DNA of 64,000 nucleotides from Bigelowiella natans CCMP2755 (lineage: Eukaryota > Cercozoa > Chlorarachniophyceae), in the NCBI GenBank assembly GCA_000320545.1, contig ADNK01000875.1, positions 310,001 to 374,000 of the forward strand. Direction: 5' to 3'. The notes beneath the pieces are model-generated. The model was not told where the DNA came from, made no database searches, and saw only the letters and a program-made list of their open reading frames with translations. This document shows positions 13,557-24,527 of the stretch, piece by piece; position 1 is the stretch's first letter; each line of letters starts with the position of its first letter. The translations under genes were made by a program, and so were the position numbers.

Positions 13557-13604
<48 letters not shown>

Positions 13605-14288
13605 TCTCATAATTTTCATCTTGCTTCCACCAGACCTTCGTCGTAAGCAAAGCGTCCAATCCTCTCATCTCGCGCGTTAAGATCTTCAAGGTGCTCAAGT
13701 GTAACTCTGTCAACAATTGTCCACAACCATCATACCGATGTGTTATGGGTCAGCGGAGAACACGGAGAAGAAGATCGTAAAGAAGAGGAGGAGGAGGAGT
13801 AGGAAGAGGACAAGGAGGAAGTGGGGAGGAGGAGGAGGAGGAGGAGGAGGAGGAGGAGGAGAAGGAAGAAGAAATGAGAGGGGTCTGACTTATATATTCC
13901 CAATCAGGTTTGGCTTGGGTGGTAGAATCCAGGATCTCCTTGACAATAGCCGGTATGACAAGGTTCTTGTCCTTCAAACTGTATTGATTTTGCTGAGTGT
14001 CGCCTGAAACATGCAGCAGACAGATATTTTCAGAGCATTAATTTTCGGTGTCCCCCCTCATTCTCCAAATGTCTCTCACTAATGGAAGCATTCGTCAGTA
14101 AGGCAGAGGCAAAAAAGTTTATCATCGTCGAAAATTTCATCTTTGTCGATGCAATGGTGGATTCCGGAAGCTACACCTTGATGCTTTGAGATGAATTCGC
14201 TGAGTAGGCCAGCCCATCGTTTCCGGTTGGCCACGGCATCTTTGCTATCACCTGCTGTCTCATTGGCCAGCTGGACAAAGGATTCCAT
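10416..14288 (-). CDS. Ric-8/synembryn-like G-alpha exchange factor and chaperone
   Basis: Exons in matching phase: 14288-14177, 14003-13890, 13706-13636, 13471-13397, 13308-13202, 13035-12931, 12642-12552, 12399-12296, 12191-12117, 12043-11978, 11693-11614, 11579-11530, 11341-11279; a later exon 10471-10416 probably belongs too. Ric-8 is an armadillo-type helical protein that folds and activates G-alpha subunits. Landmarks follow the Ric-8 order: STLKILTREMRGLD (family: ..RILSRD..), MRILFYLVLVKS (family: DLRLLFLLTAL), TEILRTLFNLSY (family: EILKVLFNIT), AAPILAIAQKA (family: VAPVLSVLTEC) and LTKEDEREWDEAMKRVE (family: MTEEQKEHEAMK). The region matching the family's EFLFVLC...GYGNAAG segment was not found, so an exon is missing from my model, and the stop is not located. 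Exons 9 and 13 are the weakest. The start at 14288 fits the family N-terminus; a longer in-frame start exists at 14516. It is divergent from the ATP-grasp gene, 550 bp away. Confidence 0.72.
11869..11903. repeat. Run of 35 cytosines followed by (TC)n
   Basis: An uninterrupted C homopolymer, then a CT microsatellite to about 11929. On the minus strand this is a poly-G tract within an intron of the Ric-8-like gene, between the exons ending at 11978 and starting at 11693. Length in the assembly may not be exact. Confidence 0.9.
13558..13602. repeat. (TA)n microsatellite in a Ric-8-like intron
   Basis: Perfect alternating AT of about 45 bases between coding blocks of the Ric-8-like gene. A GGA-rich tract at 13785-13865 fills the preceding intron. 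Confidence 0.9.
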
Positions 14289-14838
14289 TGTCTCGTCGAC
14301 CCCTTCGTTAGTGTACGTGGAGCGCAGAGAGATAGGGCTGTGTAGTGCTTCTCTCCTCCTTCGAGTTCCTCGATTCTGTCTGTATTGCACGTCTGCTGCG
14401 ACTACCTGCACAAGAGGAAATTGGTACAAAACGGAGGGCTTTCTTCCCATACGTCTGCACATTTCTTGGTGCTCTCGCTTTTTTCGAAGTCCGGACACGA
14501 ACGCCGACAGGCCCATGCATGGTCAAGAATTCATCCTATTTCTGTACAGGCTGTACATACTTCAATAATGTCGATTAGATCTAATGCAACTCTCTCGCTG
14601 TGAGAAAGCAGAGCTCCAAACAGAGGTAGTCGGAGCTGAAACGGTCTCTTCTCTGCATCTTACTCAGTTTCCAAAGTGATTTGTTCTGCAAGGTCTGCTC
14701 CCCCCATCAGATATTTAATCCTACCCATCGCCTTGCTTTGCATAGATCTATCACGTGCCTCAATACGAGTAGAATTTGATTGTACGATGAAGTTGAGAGT
14801 TACTTTTCTGAATTTATGCACAGGTAAAGACGAAAAGC

Positions 14839-16236
14839 ATGCTCGGACGTATTTGTGCAAAGTTCCTTAAAAAGACCGGCGCTCGTGCTGCTGTGACTGC
14901 TGGTTTGTGCACTGGGGCTGCTGCTTACGCATACGTTGCTGAGGCCAAACAGACCACTATCGACATCAACCAGGCCATCGCGTAAGTTAAGGGAGGGTAA
15001 AGGGGTAGAGTTGTCAACCTGATAAGAAATTATGTGTGTGACACTTCAACGTGAAGCAATTGGTGCAAATCTAAGAGGTTGTGGTGCTATGCCAGGTACC
15101 CTTCCATCCTCGACGTTGTTGGATACCCTTGTCCTCCTAAGGATGTCCTCGGAGATCTTTCTCTTCTGGATGCTCAGCCAGTCAATCCTAAGGGAACTGT
15201 GTACCTGCTTGAGGTACGTGGGGGACGTGATAAACGTCCAGCTGGTCTCGGCCACCGCCCAGATTCAGTCCCAATCTGCAACGCTATCATTGCAGAAGGA
15301 TATAAGTGCGTTCCCATCTTCTATTCCGATGTGAACTATGACAAGGTCGAAGCACTTCTCAAAGATGCAGACGGCGTCGTTGTCCGCATCAACCCTGGCG
15401 AAGTCCAGGGAGTTACTAATGCCAAGGTTGAGGGACTTCTGCGTCGACTTTCGAAGATGGGAGTTCCATGTATGGCCCAGCCTGAAGTCCAGCTTCGCAT
15501 GGGAGCGAAGGATTCTCTGGTTTCTATTCGCAACCTATCCTGCGGTATGCCAGACACCTATGCATACTACGAGATCCCAAATATGTGGAAAACCTTCCCA
15601 GAAACCATCAAAGATGGTCCTCGTGTTATGAAACAGAACCGTGGCTCCCAAGGTGAAGGAATCTGGATCTGCAAACGTGCTGACGGAAAGTACGGAGCTC
15701 CTATTACTCTCGATACAGAGCTCGATCTAATGGAAGCAGTCGACAACCATACGGAGCGCAAAACGCTTAGGGAATTTCTGAAATTCTGCGAGCAGTACAT
15801 TGTTGGAGAGAATGGGCAGATCGTTGATCAGCGCTTCCTTCCTCGTATCGTAGAGGGGGAAGTACGCTGTCTCAATATCTTAGATGAGACCGTTGAGCTT
15901 ATCCACAAGAAGCCAGCTGAAGGAGGCCTCTCCGCCACGCTTGGATCTGGTGCTACGTACACCACATACAAGCCTGATGCTCCTGAATTTTCGAACCTGA
16001 TTGAAGCATTCGAAGCAGATAAGCCAAAGATCATGGCTTCTTTCGGTCTTCCAAATGAACCGTTCCCGCTGATCTGGACTGCAGACTTCATTTTTGGCCC
16101 GAAAAATGCTGAGGGTAAAGATACATTCTTTGTTGGTGAATTCAACTGCTCTTGTGTTGGTATTTCTAGGCAGTTGTATCTTGCCCCTAAGGTGGCTAAG
16201 GCTGTTGATCGCGTCATTACCTCTTCCAAGAAGTAA
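14839..16236 (+). CDS. ATP-grasp protein of the Cj0069 type, probably mitochondrial
   Basis: Two exons, 14839-14981 and 15096-16236, joined in phase (427 residues); the 114-bp intron is plain, with GTAAGT and a CCAG acceptor. The first 47 residues (MLGRICAKFLKKTGARAAVT...) are basic, Ala-rich and free of acidic residues until residue 36, as in a mitochondrial presequence. The body matches bacterial Cj0069-family ATP-grasp proteins in my judgement. KQNRGSQGEGIW is the ATP-binding glycine-rich loop, and VGEFNCSCVGISRQ near the C-terminus is the metal-binding strand where Glu and Asn hold Mg-ATP. ATP-grasp enzymes ligate a carboxylate to an amine or thiol; the substrate here cannot be read from sequence. 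Like the sugar dehydratase gene at 4.3 kb it is nearly intronless and bacterial in character, so transfer is plausible. Confidence 0.85.
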
Positions 16237-16858
16237 TAAACATGTCTTCTCGATCTACAACAGACTGAACAATAGCTCTGCAGTTGCTCACAGTCTTTGA
16301 TATACTCATTGCAACGACGCATCGATCACGCACCTCATTTGTTTGTTAGCGATGTGCACATATCTAGAAAAGGACTCAAGAACTGCTGCGCGCAGCGCGC
16401 GACAACATCGGTCGCATGAGGACGCTTTCAAATGCATGAAGCACGTGGTGGCAGAAACCAACAGACACAACATTAGCGCTGTAGCCGCTGCATTGCACAG
16501 CTACATCAGGATGACCATTGAAAAAATTTAATTCTTCATTACATCCGTCTCACATATCTAGATGAATGCGATACTAATCATTGAATTTTTTAAGTTGCTG
16601 TTGCATGTGTATTTGTCATTCATCATAAAATGTATTCGCAAAGAGCACATGCGGCGCCATTATGGCGCAGCTAATGAACAAATCTAGACGAACGGTAATA
16701 CATGTATGCTTACATAGCATGTTGTACATAGCTGCGAGTAGCGAATGGCGCATTCCAATTATGCTCATCATATAATAATAAATTTATTGGATTTTGAATT
16801 ATAAATATTTTTCTCCAGTCATTTCTTATCATGTACAACGATACTCCGCAGTGTCGCT
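16237..16858. other. Intergenic spacer between convergent genes
   Basis: The ATP-grasp gene (+) and the C2/TG gene (-) end towards each other here. The spacer contains one copy of a dispersed repeat (16476-16554), a short near-perfect palindrome GCGCCATTATGGCGC near 16654, and AT-rich DNA towards 16800. No ORF of note. Confidence 0.7.
16476..16554 (+). repeat. Dispersed repeat, copy 1
   Basis: About 80 bases starting GCGCTGTAGCCGCTGC and ending TTCATTACATCCGTCTCA. Most bases match the copy at 26224-26308, with small indels, and the last 25 or so recur at 49997-50025. The unit is not coding in any frame I could see. Confidence 0.8.
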
Positions 16859-19800
16859 TCACTTGTCATGAACGATGCACACAAGAATTCGAACGGGAGA
16901 TATGTAGCCAGGCAGCCTGTGAATCTTGGCAGCGACACAGAATCTAGGATTCCTGTCTGATCTAACCTTCAGCATGCGGTCAATACTCCCGATCACCTTG
17001 TCAGAGATTCGGCTAGCGTCGGCATGCTTGAAGAAGAACATCCTCTCCTCGTACTTCTGGGCGCTGGGGATGGATTCTAAAATTTCACTTAACCAGATTT
17101 CCTTGTACCTTTCAATGTCGCGATATCCATTTACCTCGCCATTGGCATCTACGCCTACAACCTCGTTATTCTCTAGCTGGTACTCACGTATCTCTTTTTT
17201 GATAAGGTTGGAGTCCCGTGGAATGCCATGCTTACATTCCTCCTCTAGGCGCTTCTTAAGATATACGTGGGCAGTGTCGTCCTCACCCTGGAGCTGCTCC
17301 TGGAAGGGGAACTTCTGCAGAAACTTGGTTTCTTCGCTCTTGAACTCCCGGTAGCTCTGGATGGCGTCCTCGACGACGTGCCTCATAGTTCTCTCTTTTA
17401 TGTCCACAACCTGCTCACGGGCTTTGGTGCCTACCATTGTCTTATCCGGATAGAAGGGCTTAATAATGCTGTCTTGCCCTTGCCAGAAGTACTTCTCCCC
17501 GTCATCCCGAAGCTTGCCTTCCTTGTTCTTATTTTCATATCGGCCCTTGAAAGAGCGCCAACCATACTCGTTGGTGAAGTCATAGGAGATTAACCCTGGA
17601 TCGGGGGTCTGAAGGTTGGCGTACACGTTCTTGTTGTTGAAAACAACGTCGATCACTGTGTACGGAAGGTCGCTCTGACCTTCCTCATTGTCGTGGTTCC
17701 TCTCTTGTTTGTTAAGCCACACCTCTTCTTCCTTCTCGTCATTCACAAGCCGGGACTTCGCATCTTCACGCAGCTTATACTGGAAACGCTTTCGCTCCCG
17801 GATTGCCTTAATCCTAGACACATGCTGGGAGTGATGGATGTCGATCTCCTCAGCGTCGTCGTCCTCATCAAAATCATCTTCAGCATCCTGGTATTTGAGG
17901 TTCTGTTCGATATACTCTCCATCCGTGAGGTTGGGTGCGGGAAGCTGCTGCTTCTTTCCTTGCTTGAGGCGGCGGTTCAGACGCACATATGTTTTCCCCT
18001 TGGAGCACTCCCAGAACCGGATGGTCCTAGGGAAGTTATTATCGTTACTGTCCGGATCCTCCCTCGTCATTACCCACACGTGCTCCTCCTCCCCGTGTTT
18101 AGTGCGTGCCCTGCCCACACACACGTATGCGTCGAGTTGGCGACCGAGCAGAAAATTGCACAAAAGGATGGCATGGTCTCTGTGATCGCCACGGCGCTTA
18201 TCCAAAAAGTACCACGGATCAGACCACACACGGAGGCCTGGAGCAGTCTCGTCGAGCTCATCCTGGCGCTTTTTGGCCTGGATATAATTGTCTGTCGTTT
18301 TGCGTAGCACAGTTTCGATCGATGTGACATAGTAAAGGAGTGAGCTGAGCGTCTTAATCTCTGCAGGAGGCACCATAACCGACAAGAACGTGGGCAGATA
18401 ATATATACCGCCTGAGAATTCGTCGATACCGCAAAATGCAAACGTACGCTTTTTGAACTCTGGCACGGAATCGAGCGCTTGGAGCCAAAAAGCACGCGCT
18501 TGCTTGAGCTTAGGCGGTTTAACTCCCTCATCGCGCACAAGTTTCTTGTTGTGCTCGCGGTTACCCCTCTTTTTCTTGTTCTTGCGAGGCTTCTCCTTCA
18601 TCTTTCTGGCGGGCCCAACGCGCTTACCGTTGCCCATCTCGAAGTAAAGCTTAAGCTCGATATGGCGATCGGGTGCTTCGTGGTTGGCAACTGGTGACTT
18701 GAGCTTCTGCTTGGTAGAATACACGTACCGGCTTACGAGTCCTGACTTGCCAAAGCTCGACTCAATGAGCTCGGGTTTACGGTTGTTGAAGATCTGCTTG
18801 AAGTCAATCTCACAGTAGCCAAGAGGTGCCTTGGAGAAACCGGTGCTGTCCCAGACATTGATCATGACCTTGGAGCCGACCCACTTGATAAAGTTATTCA
18901 AGTCAAGATTGACGCTATCGAGAGCCCCTTCCGGGCAATCGACTTTGAAGAAAACGGTTTCGTTCCAGAAGGGGTCCGGGTTGTCCTCCTTCATGTCGAT
19001 CTCCCGCCGAATCTGCGCCCAGTCTACGGTCACACTAGGATTCAGCGATTCCTTGTACTCAGTGAGGCTTTGTAGCCCCTTGGCACGAATGATATTGACG
19101 GCGAGATATAGTGTGTTCTTTTCGAATGAGAACCATTTATTGCCACCAGAAGGCTTCCCAACGTTACCGAGCTGACGATACCGAGGCTCGTTCAGAGTTT
19201 CTATCACTCCCTTAACGTTGGTAGCTTTCGCCTCGTCAAACTCGTTGCAAATTTCGAACGGGTCGCAGAACCAGAGGATTGGACAAAATGACTTGCGATC
19301 AAGGATGACGTCGTAGAGGATAAGATAACCATAGTCAAGCTTGCCCTGCAGGACGTCCTTAGCAGAGCCGATTTGCGGCCCATGGATGCAGTTGAAGCAT
19401 GTCCATGACCACATCCAATTGGACAATCGTTGAGTGCATCCCGGATACAAGTTGCAACAGCAGCAATTTAGGCATGCCGAACCCTTCCAGAAGTAAATCT
19501 GGATGTGTTCATCCTCGAGTGCTGAGCGAGTTCCATAGTAAGTGATGGTCTGTGAGGTACTCCCTTTTTCATACTCAGGAACGGATGTGTAAAGTAACCC
19601 GCCACCATCCTGATAACATACGGATAAAAGTTAAAGACGACGATGAGGAGGAATCTAAGGATGAGTCCCCACCAATTATACGGCGAGAGAATTGGAATTT
19701 TGCAAAATAAATTCATTTACATGTGCGGATGTGGGCATCGCCTCAATCAAATGACATGCTCAATCATCACTCCAACAAAAATGGTCACCACAACTTGACC

Positions 19801-21383
19801 TCAAGCAAGAGAAACGAGATAAAGGATAGAGGAGACTGACTGCTTGTTGCTTTTAAAAGCTGGTATTCGCTAGTGATGATAGTGGTAATTGTGCATCTGT
19901 TCGAGTTCTAGTTACCGGAGTTGTGAAGGCGTGGGTGTCAACGGAAAGCCATGGGCATTTCCATCCACAAAAGCAAACATCACAGCACCAAGCAATAGGG
20001 GCTAAGTCGCAACATCGTAGATCTTTGTAGGGTATACAATGATACGTTAGTGCTTGAGAAACCTCACTATCACATATTTGTGCGAGCGAGCCGCACAGCT
20101 TGGATGTGTTGTCCATATGGAAGCCAAGGACTAGAGGGGGGTTCGCTGGGAACCCTGAACAGCCTAAAGAATTGGAATCTAGAGAATCTCCGTCTTCCAG
20201 TTCAATTTTCCATCTGTACAATCATACAATTGATCTGAGTATATTGTTATGATAATGCAATACGTGCTCGCTCCGATACCCGGAAGTGAAACGTGCAGGG
20301 TATTTGATCACAGGTTTTTGTTCAAAAATTGCGAAAGTTTACTGGTTAGGTAGAAAAGATGAATAGAGAGCAGATATTCTATCGAAAATTCTTTGTTCTT
20401 GTATACTTTGAAAACTTGATCTGGAAGTTAAAGATCTCCTCCAATTCGAATTTGAAGTTGCATATAGCAAAAGCTTCCTCACGAACAAGTTTGCTCTCTT
20501 GCCACCGAAATATTATTTCCTCTCGCTCGATCTGCGACTGTGCAACATCAGCCAAATTTAGCTCATGAACGCCTAACCACTGGTTGGGCCTAAAAGAATC
20601 GGCAATATGCCAGATTCGAATTGTCAAGTATTCGTTTGCTAATGCCGGGTAGCTGCCGTGCCAAAGCCCCTCAACTTCCTGATCCCCGAATTTTATAATG
20701 ATTTCATCAGTGGACTGTGATCCCTCCACTGGCATCAAGCGTGTGTACCACCGGTCTGCTGCTTTCGAGAATATTCTTGTTTCTGTAGTCTTTTTGGGAA
20801 TAGCTATTTCTGTCTTTTCGCCGCCCTTAGACTCTTTCTTTACAGTTTTACTTTCTGCTAGGTTAATTTCTACGTCTTCGCGCTTGCCACCTATAACAAA
20901 TTCCATGAAGATTGAGGAAAGACCCTGTTTTTTGCCAGTAAGCTTCAAGCGAATGTTTGAAATGCGGAATCTAAATGTCCTGCCTTTCTGCTGCGTCTTT
21001 GCTTTTTCTTCTTTATCTGCCAGGTCGTCAATCTCTTCTCTTTCTTCTTTAATTTTCGTTGCTTCTTCCTTCTCCAATTCATCTTCGTTCCCCTTTTCAG
21101 ATGCTCTTCTCTTTTTCTTCGCTTTAGATTTCTTTGATTTTGATTTAAAGCCAAAAAGCGTCCTTGGTTTATTTTCCTTCTTTTCTTCTTCTTTGCGCAT
21201 GTTCGTCATTTCAACATCTTCCTTCCCCTCTCTTGATGGTGAAGACTCTCGCCCGATCACTTGGTCATCATCATCTTTGGACATGTCACTTTCATCGTCC
21301 TTGTGCTCTAATGGTGCCAGTTCATTATCATCGTCGTCAAAATCATCGCTTTCGAGACCGCCACCATGCTTATAATCCGCCAT
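16859..21383 (-). CDS. C2-domain and transglutaminase-like protein of the CC2D2A/CEP76 group
   Basis: Three exons in phase: 21383-20407, 20213-19916, 19609-16859 (1341 residues). The start ATGGCGGATTAT sits in a good AAGATGG context; an in-frame ATG 42 bases upstream is possible. Order: acidic and Lys-rich N-terminus, a C2-like sandwich (about residues 136-325), a Cys-rich stretch (CCDVCFCGWKCPW and later CLNCCCC), a second C2-like domain (about 589-750), a basic linker, then a transglutaminase-like fold starting with CGIDEFSGGIYYLP and RRGDHRDHAILLCNFLLG (around residue 900), AYVCVG, HVWVM and IRFWE. CEP76 and CC2D2A share this layout and act at centrioles and the ciliary transition zone, so a flagellar role is likely. 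His901 stands where related folds carry the nucleophilic Cys (GDC in CEP76 as I recall it), so catalysis is not expected. It may represent a lineage-specific member rather than a strict orthologue of either. Confidence 0.8.
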
Positions 21384-21925
21384 CTTCAATAGGCCCCGTG
21401 TGGATTTAAGTCTGCATATGGACATAAATTATTATGAATCTAAAATTGCAATGGCACAAGCACAGACATATCTCGCCAAAGATTGTTGGGAAATTTATGA
21501 GACATCGAAATGCTTCAGTGAAAACTTGTTTCGAAAATGTACAAGAGCTATTTCTTCAACAGACAATTTAGCTTTTGTGGCAGATAGCCAACGGCTCCGC
21601 ACACGTCCCAAATTTTGAGTGAGAATCCCCTCCTTGGGATAATACTCGATACACTTAGTTTGATATCATTTGAACCATTACCAAAGAAGGGAGGCCGTGA
21701 CGATGGTCCCACGTAAAGCCTGCGCTGAAGCCGATGTCTACTATTGTAACTAATAGCTTCACTCACTCCTGAGGGGCTGAATTGGCGGAAATAAACACTT
21801 TCTCTGGATGATAGTTGCCGCACATTTTCAGCTGAGACAATCTTTAAAATATGTCGAAAGGAGAGTTATCTCTGCATTATTTCTAGAATTCTGATCAAAT
21901 TAATTTGTGTGTTCGTGTCTTTCAG

Positions 21926-22344
21926 ACTCATCCACGAGAACACAAGATATTTTCCTTCCAAAAAAGGAAATTCAAGTCTCTCTTTACGAAAAACGTCCTG
22001 AATTCCTGCATGTTTTTGATATCACTGATGTCGATCCATGTTTGTTGGCTCGCCGAAATGGAAATGTAGGCCAGAGACATGAGGAAAATGTTGCTTTCGC
22101 TTTGCTTTGAGGCTGTCGTAATTTACAAGTGCATGGACAATCTATGACATTTCGCGTCTGCAGACCCATTTATTTGAAAACCAAAGCTCGCCCAGCCTAC
22201 GTGATCGATCACCATGGATCATCTTCATTTCACTTTATAAATCGAAAATCGGGAAAACCCGATGTTCGCAATATGGGTCCATTTAAGGTGAAACCGAAAC
22301 CATCTAAGAATGTTTGCTATACACATATACACAGTAGTCCTTAA
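21926..22344 (+). pseudogene. Open frame interrupted by one in-frame TGA, unrecognised
   Basis: From an acceptor-like CTTTCAG at 21925 one reading frame runs to a TAA at 22342-22344, apart from a single TGA at 22108-22110. On both sides the translation looks like ordinary protein (before: VSLYEKRPEFLHVFDITDVD; after: KTKARPAYVIDHHGSSSFHF and KPDVRNMGPFKVKPKPSK). I found no splice pair that removes the TGA and keeps the second frame. Options are a decayed gene, a translated UGA, a sequencing error, or two unrelated ORFs. I do not recognise the family; a retroelement-derived fragment is possible. A perfect hairpin begins about 8 bases before the terminal TAA. Confidence 0.35.
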
Positions 22345-22367
22345 GGTGTAAACACCTTAAGGACTAC
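22334..22367. repeat. Perfect inverted repeat, 16-bp arms and 2-base loop
   Basis: The left arm GTAGTCCTTAAGGTGT and right arm ACACCTTAAGGACTAC are exact reverse complements around AA. Each arm itself contains the palindrome CCTTAAGG. It overlaps the stop codon of the TGA-interrupted frame. The shape is a simple rod without the internal loop and non-Watson-Crick core of a SECIS element, and it is not the histone 3' stem-loop. Confidence 0.9.
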
Positions 22368-23073
22368 CGTGCCATAAAGCAACGTATTTTTCGAATGAGT
22401 AACAGTGTGCACAGCAAGACGTCAATCAAAAATGGCCAGCCAGAAATCGAAAATGAACATGAGAGAACATCTTGAAATGAAGTGCATTTTCCTTCTCTCT
22501 TCTCTCGGCAACAATCTCAAAAACGGCGCTTTTAGAAGTGGAATTATTTTCCTTCGATGTTTTGGGGGCAGAAAGTATTGAGATGAAATCGAATGAAGAA
22601 GGGAGCCGGGGCGCCACCTTCCGTAATCAACAGACAAGAGATAAAAACGTGTCTGTTGATAGATATATCTCCTGTATAATTTATACTAAAACGGTAAATC
22701 CATAAACGGGTAATCCTAAACTACAGGAGGCACTACTCCATCCGTGGGTGTGGGTTCTTCGTGTAGCTCCAAGATTCCTCGATCGAGGCTTGAAGCGTAC
22801 CCATCAATTTTCTTGGAGTTAGAAGAAAGGTTACTTTCCCTTTTCCGTTAAGTAGGACGTCTTTGGCAACAGTTCGGTCGTGTTTCCCTGTAAAACATTT
22901 TGTTGCTTTATTACCCGATCCTCCGATTGGTACCGAGAGCACTGGCATTCTCGCCCGTTGGCATCATTGAAGAATGGCTGCAGCCATTTGGTTTGTTTAC
23001 TTAGGTAAGCCACCAAAGAGAAAACTGGTAGTCCTTCTCCCTTCTCGAGTAGCACAGTTAATCACGAGGATTC
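22368..23073. other. Spacer without recognisable gene
   Basis: Only short overlapping ORFs without splice logic or family motifs. It separates the interrupted frame from the signal-peptide gene and presumably carries the latter's promoter. Confidence 0.5.
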
Positions 23074-24490
23074 ATGGCTGTTGTCTCGGCTAAACCCGTG
23101 GGAGTCTGGTGGATCATTCTGTCGGTATCATTGGCTGTGGAAGCTCGACAGGGATCTAATAAACTTGCTTCGTCGGAGAAATTGAGGGCTCGGCTCCCAT
23201 CACAGCGACATCGTCCAAATGTAAAAGGTAGCGGGGTTCTTGAATAGGCACCTACTCTTGCTGAGTGCCTTTCCACTTAACGTTCCATAGGCCATATGAG
23301 AAAAGATCTTTCTCTATCCGAAGTCAAGAAACGGAGCATACAGCGACCTAACTGTGATTCTGGGTTCTATGAGAACAGAAGGCGGGCACTCTGCAAACCT
23401 ACCTCAGCTGCATCATCCCGTCCGCTGTGTCTAGAAGGTAACGCAAGTCCGGAAACGCTATCCTCAGTAAAGAACTCAAGAGGAATATCGAGAGACATAT
23501 CTCGGGTAGATATTTATTCGAAAGGAGTTTCTCGGGCGGCGCTCACAGACTATGAGCACCTGAATCGCGTCATGGATCGAGGGTCTATGTCGCTATTCAA
23601 TAATGATAAAGCATCAGTTCTTGCTCTTATGGTGGCTACAACGGCCACTTTGGGTGTTGTGCTGGCAGCAAATGCGGCACGAGAAGGTGGGGGGTTGGAT
23701 ATCCTAAACTTCAATCCAGTGTGTCCAGCTGCAGATGGACTTTTTCGGTGAGTAGCATGATACCTAGATGTGTGTTGACTGAAATCAAATCTGGCAAAAA
23801 GGGGGGGGGGTGGGGCGTGGTTACGTACGGTGGATGGATATCTCGAGTCGGCACGAAAATGATTATGTTCAAAGAAACTTATATATACATACAGCGTAGA
23901 CACGAATATGCCATACAGAATTATTTATTTGTGAACATTTTACGTAATCGCGTGAGGAAGTCTGGGCCAAAGGGCAGCTGTTACGGTTGCAGGGGACCAG
24001 AACGTGGATGACTACAGGCCCTTGATCAATGACGGTTTGTCTTTCGTTAGCAACAACAAAATCTATATATCCCATGCATGATGAGTAAATTTTGGAAAAA
24101 AGTTCTGATCCGTGTCCGTACCGAGATCTGCGTCCTGGAGTCTTTCGCGAGAGAAACTGCACTGCCGTTCATACAGAAGAAGGGCCTTGGGTACACCATT
24201 CGTAACCACTATAGTAATTGTATCAACACGATCGATTTTGTCGAGTCTGTTCAATTTGCGATACCCGTACGTCAAGATTATTGATCGGTCGGCGAAATAA
24301 ATCTTTGCATTTGATAATAAGCTGGATTCTCCCGGCCCGTGAATCATCGGAAACGTACGTCGCAGGAGTGGTCTTTGTAGTGGGCGCGAACTTCATTCTT
24401 CTCGGTTCCACAAAGGTATTTACTCTCTCGCTGACGGGTTGATTACAGTGATTGTCTTCTATTAACCTCTTTATTTGTGTAGATTTATGT

Positions 24491-24527
<37 letters not shown>

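Noticed and set aside
22108-22367. Selenocysteine codon with SECIS element
   Set aside because: The downstream hairpin is a plain rod with a two-base loop and overlaps the stop codon; it lacks the SECIS quartet and apical loop. Kept only as an open question.
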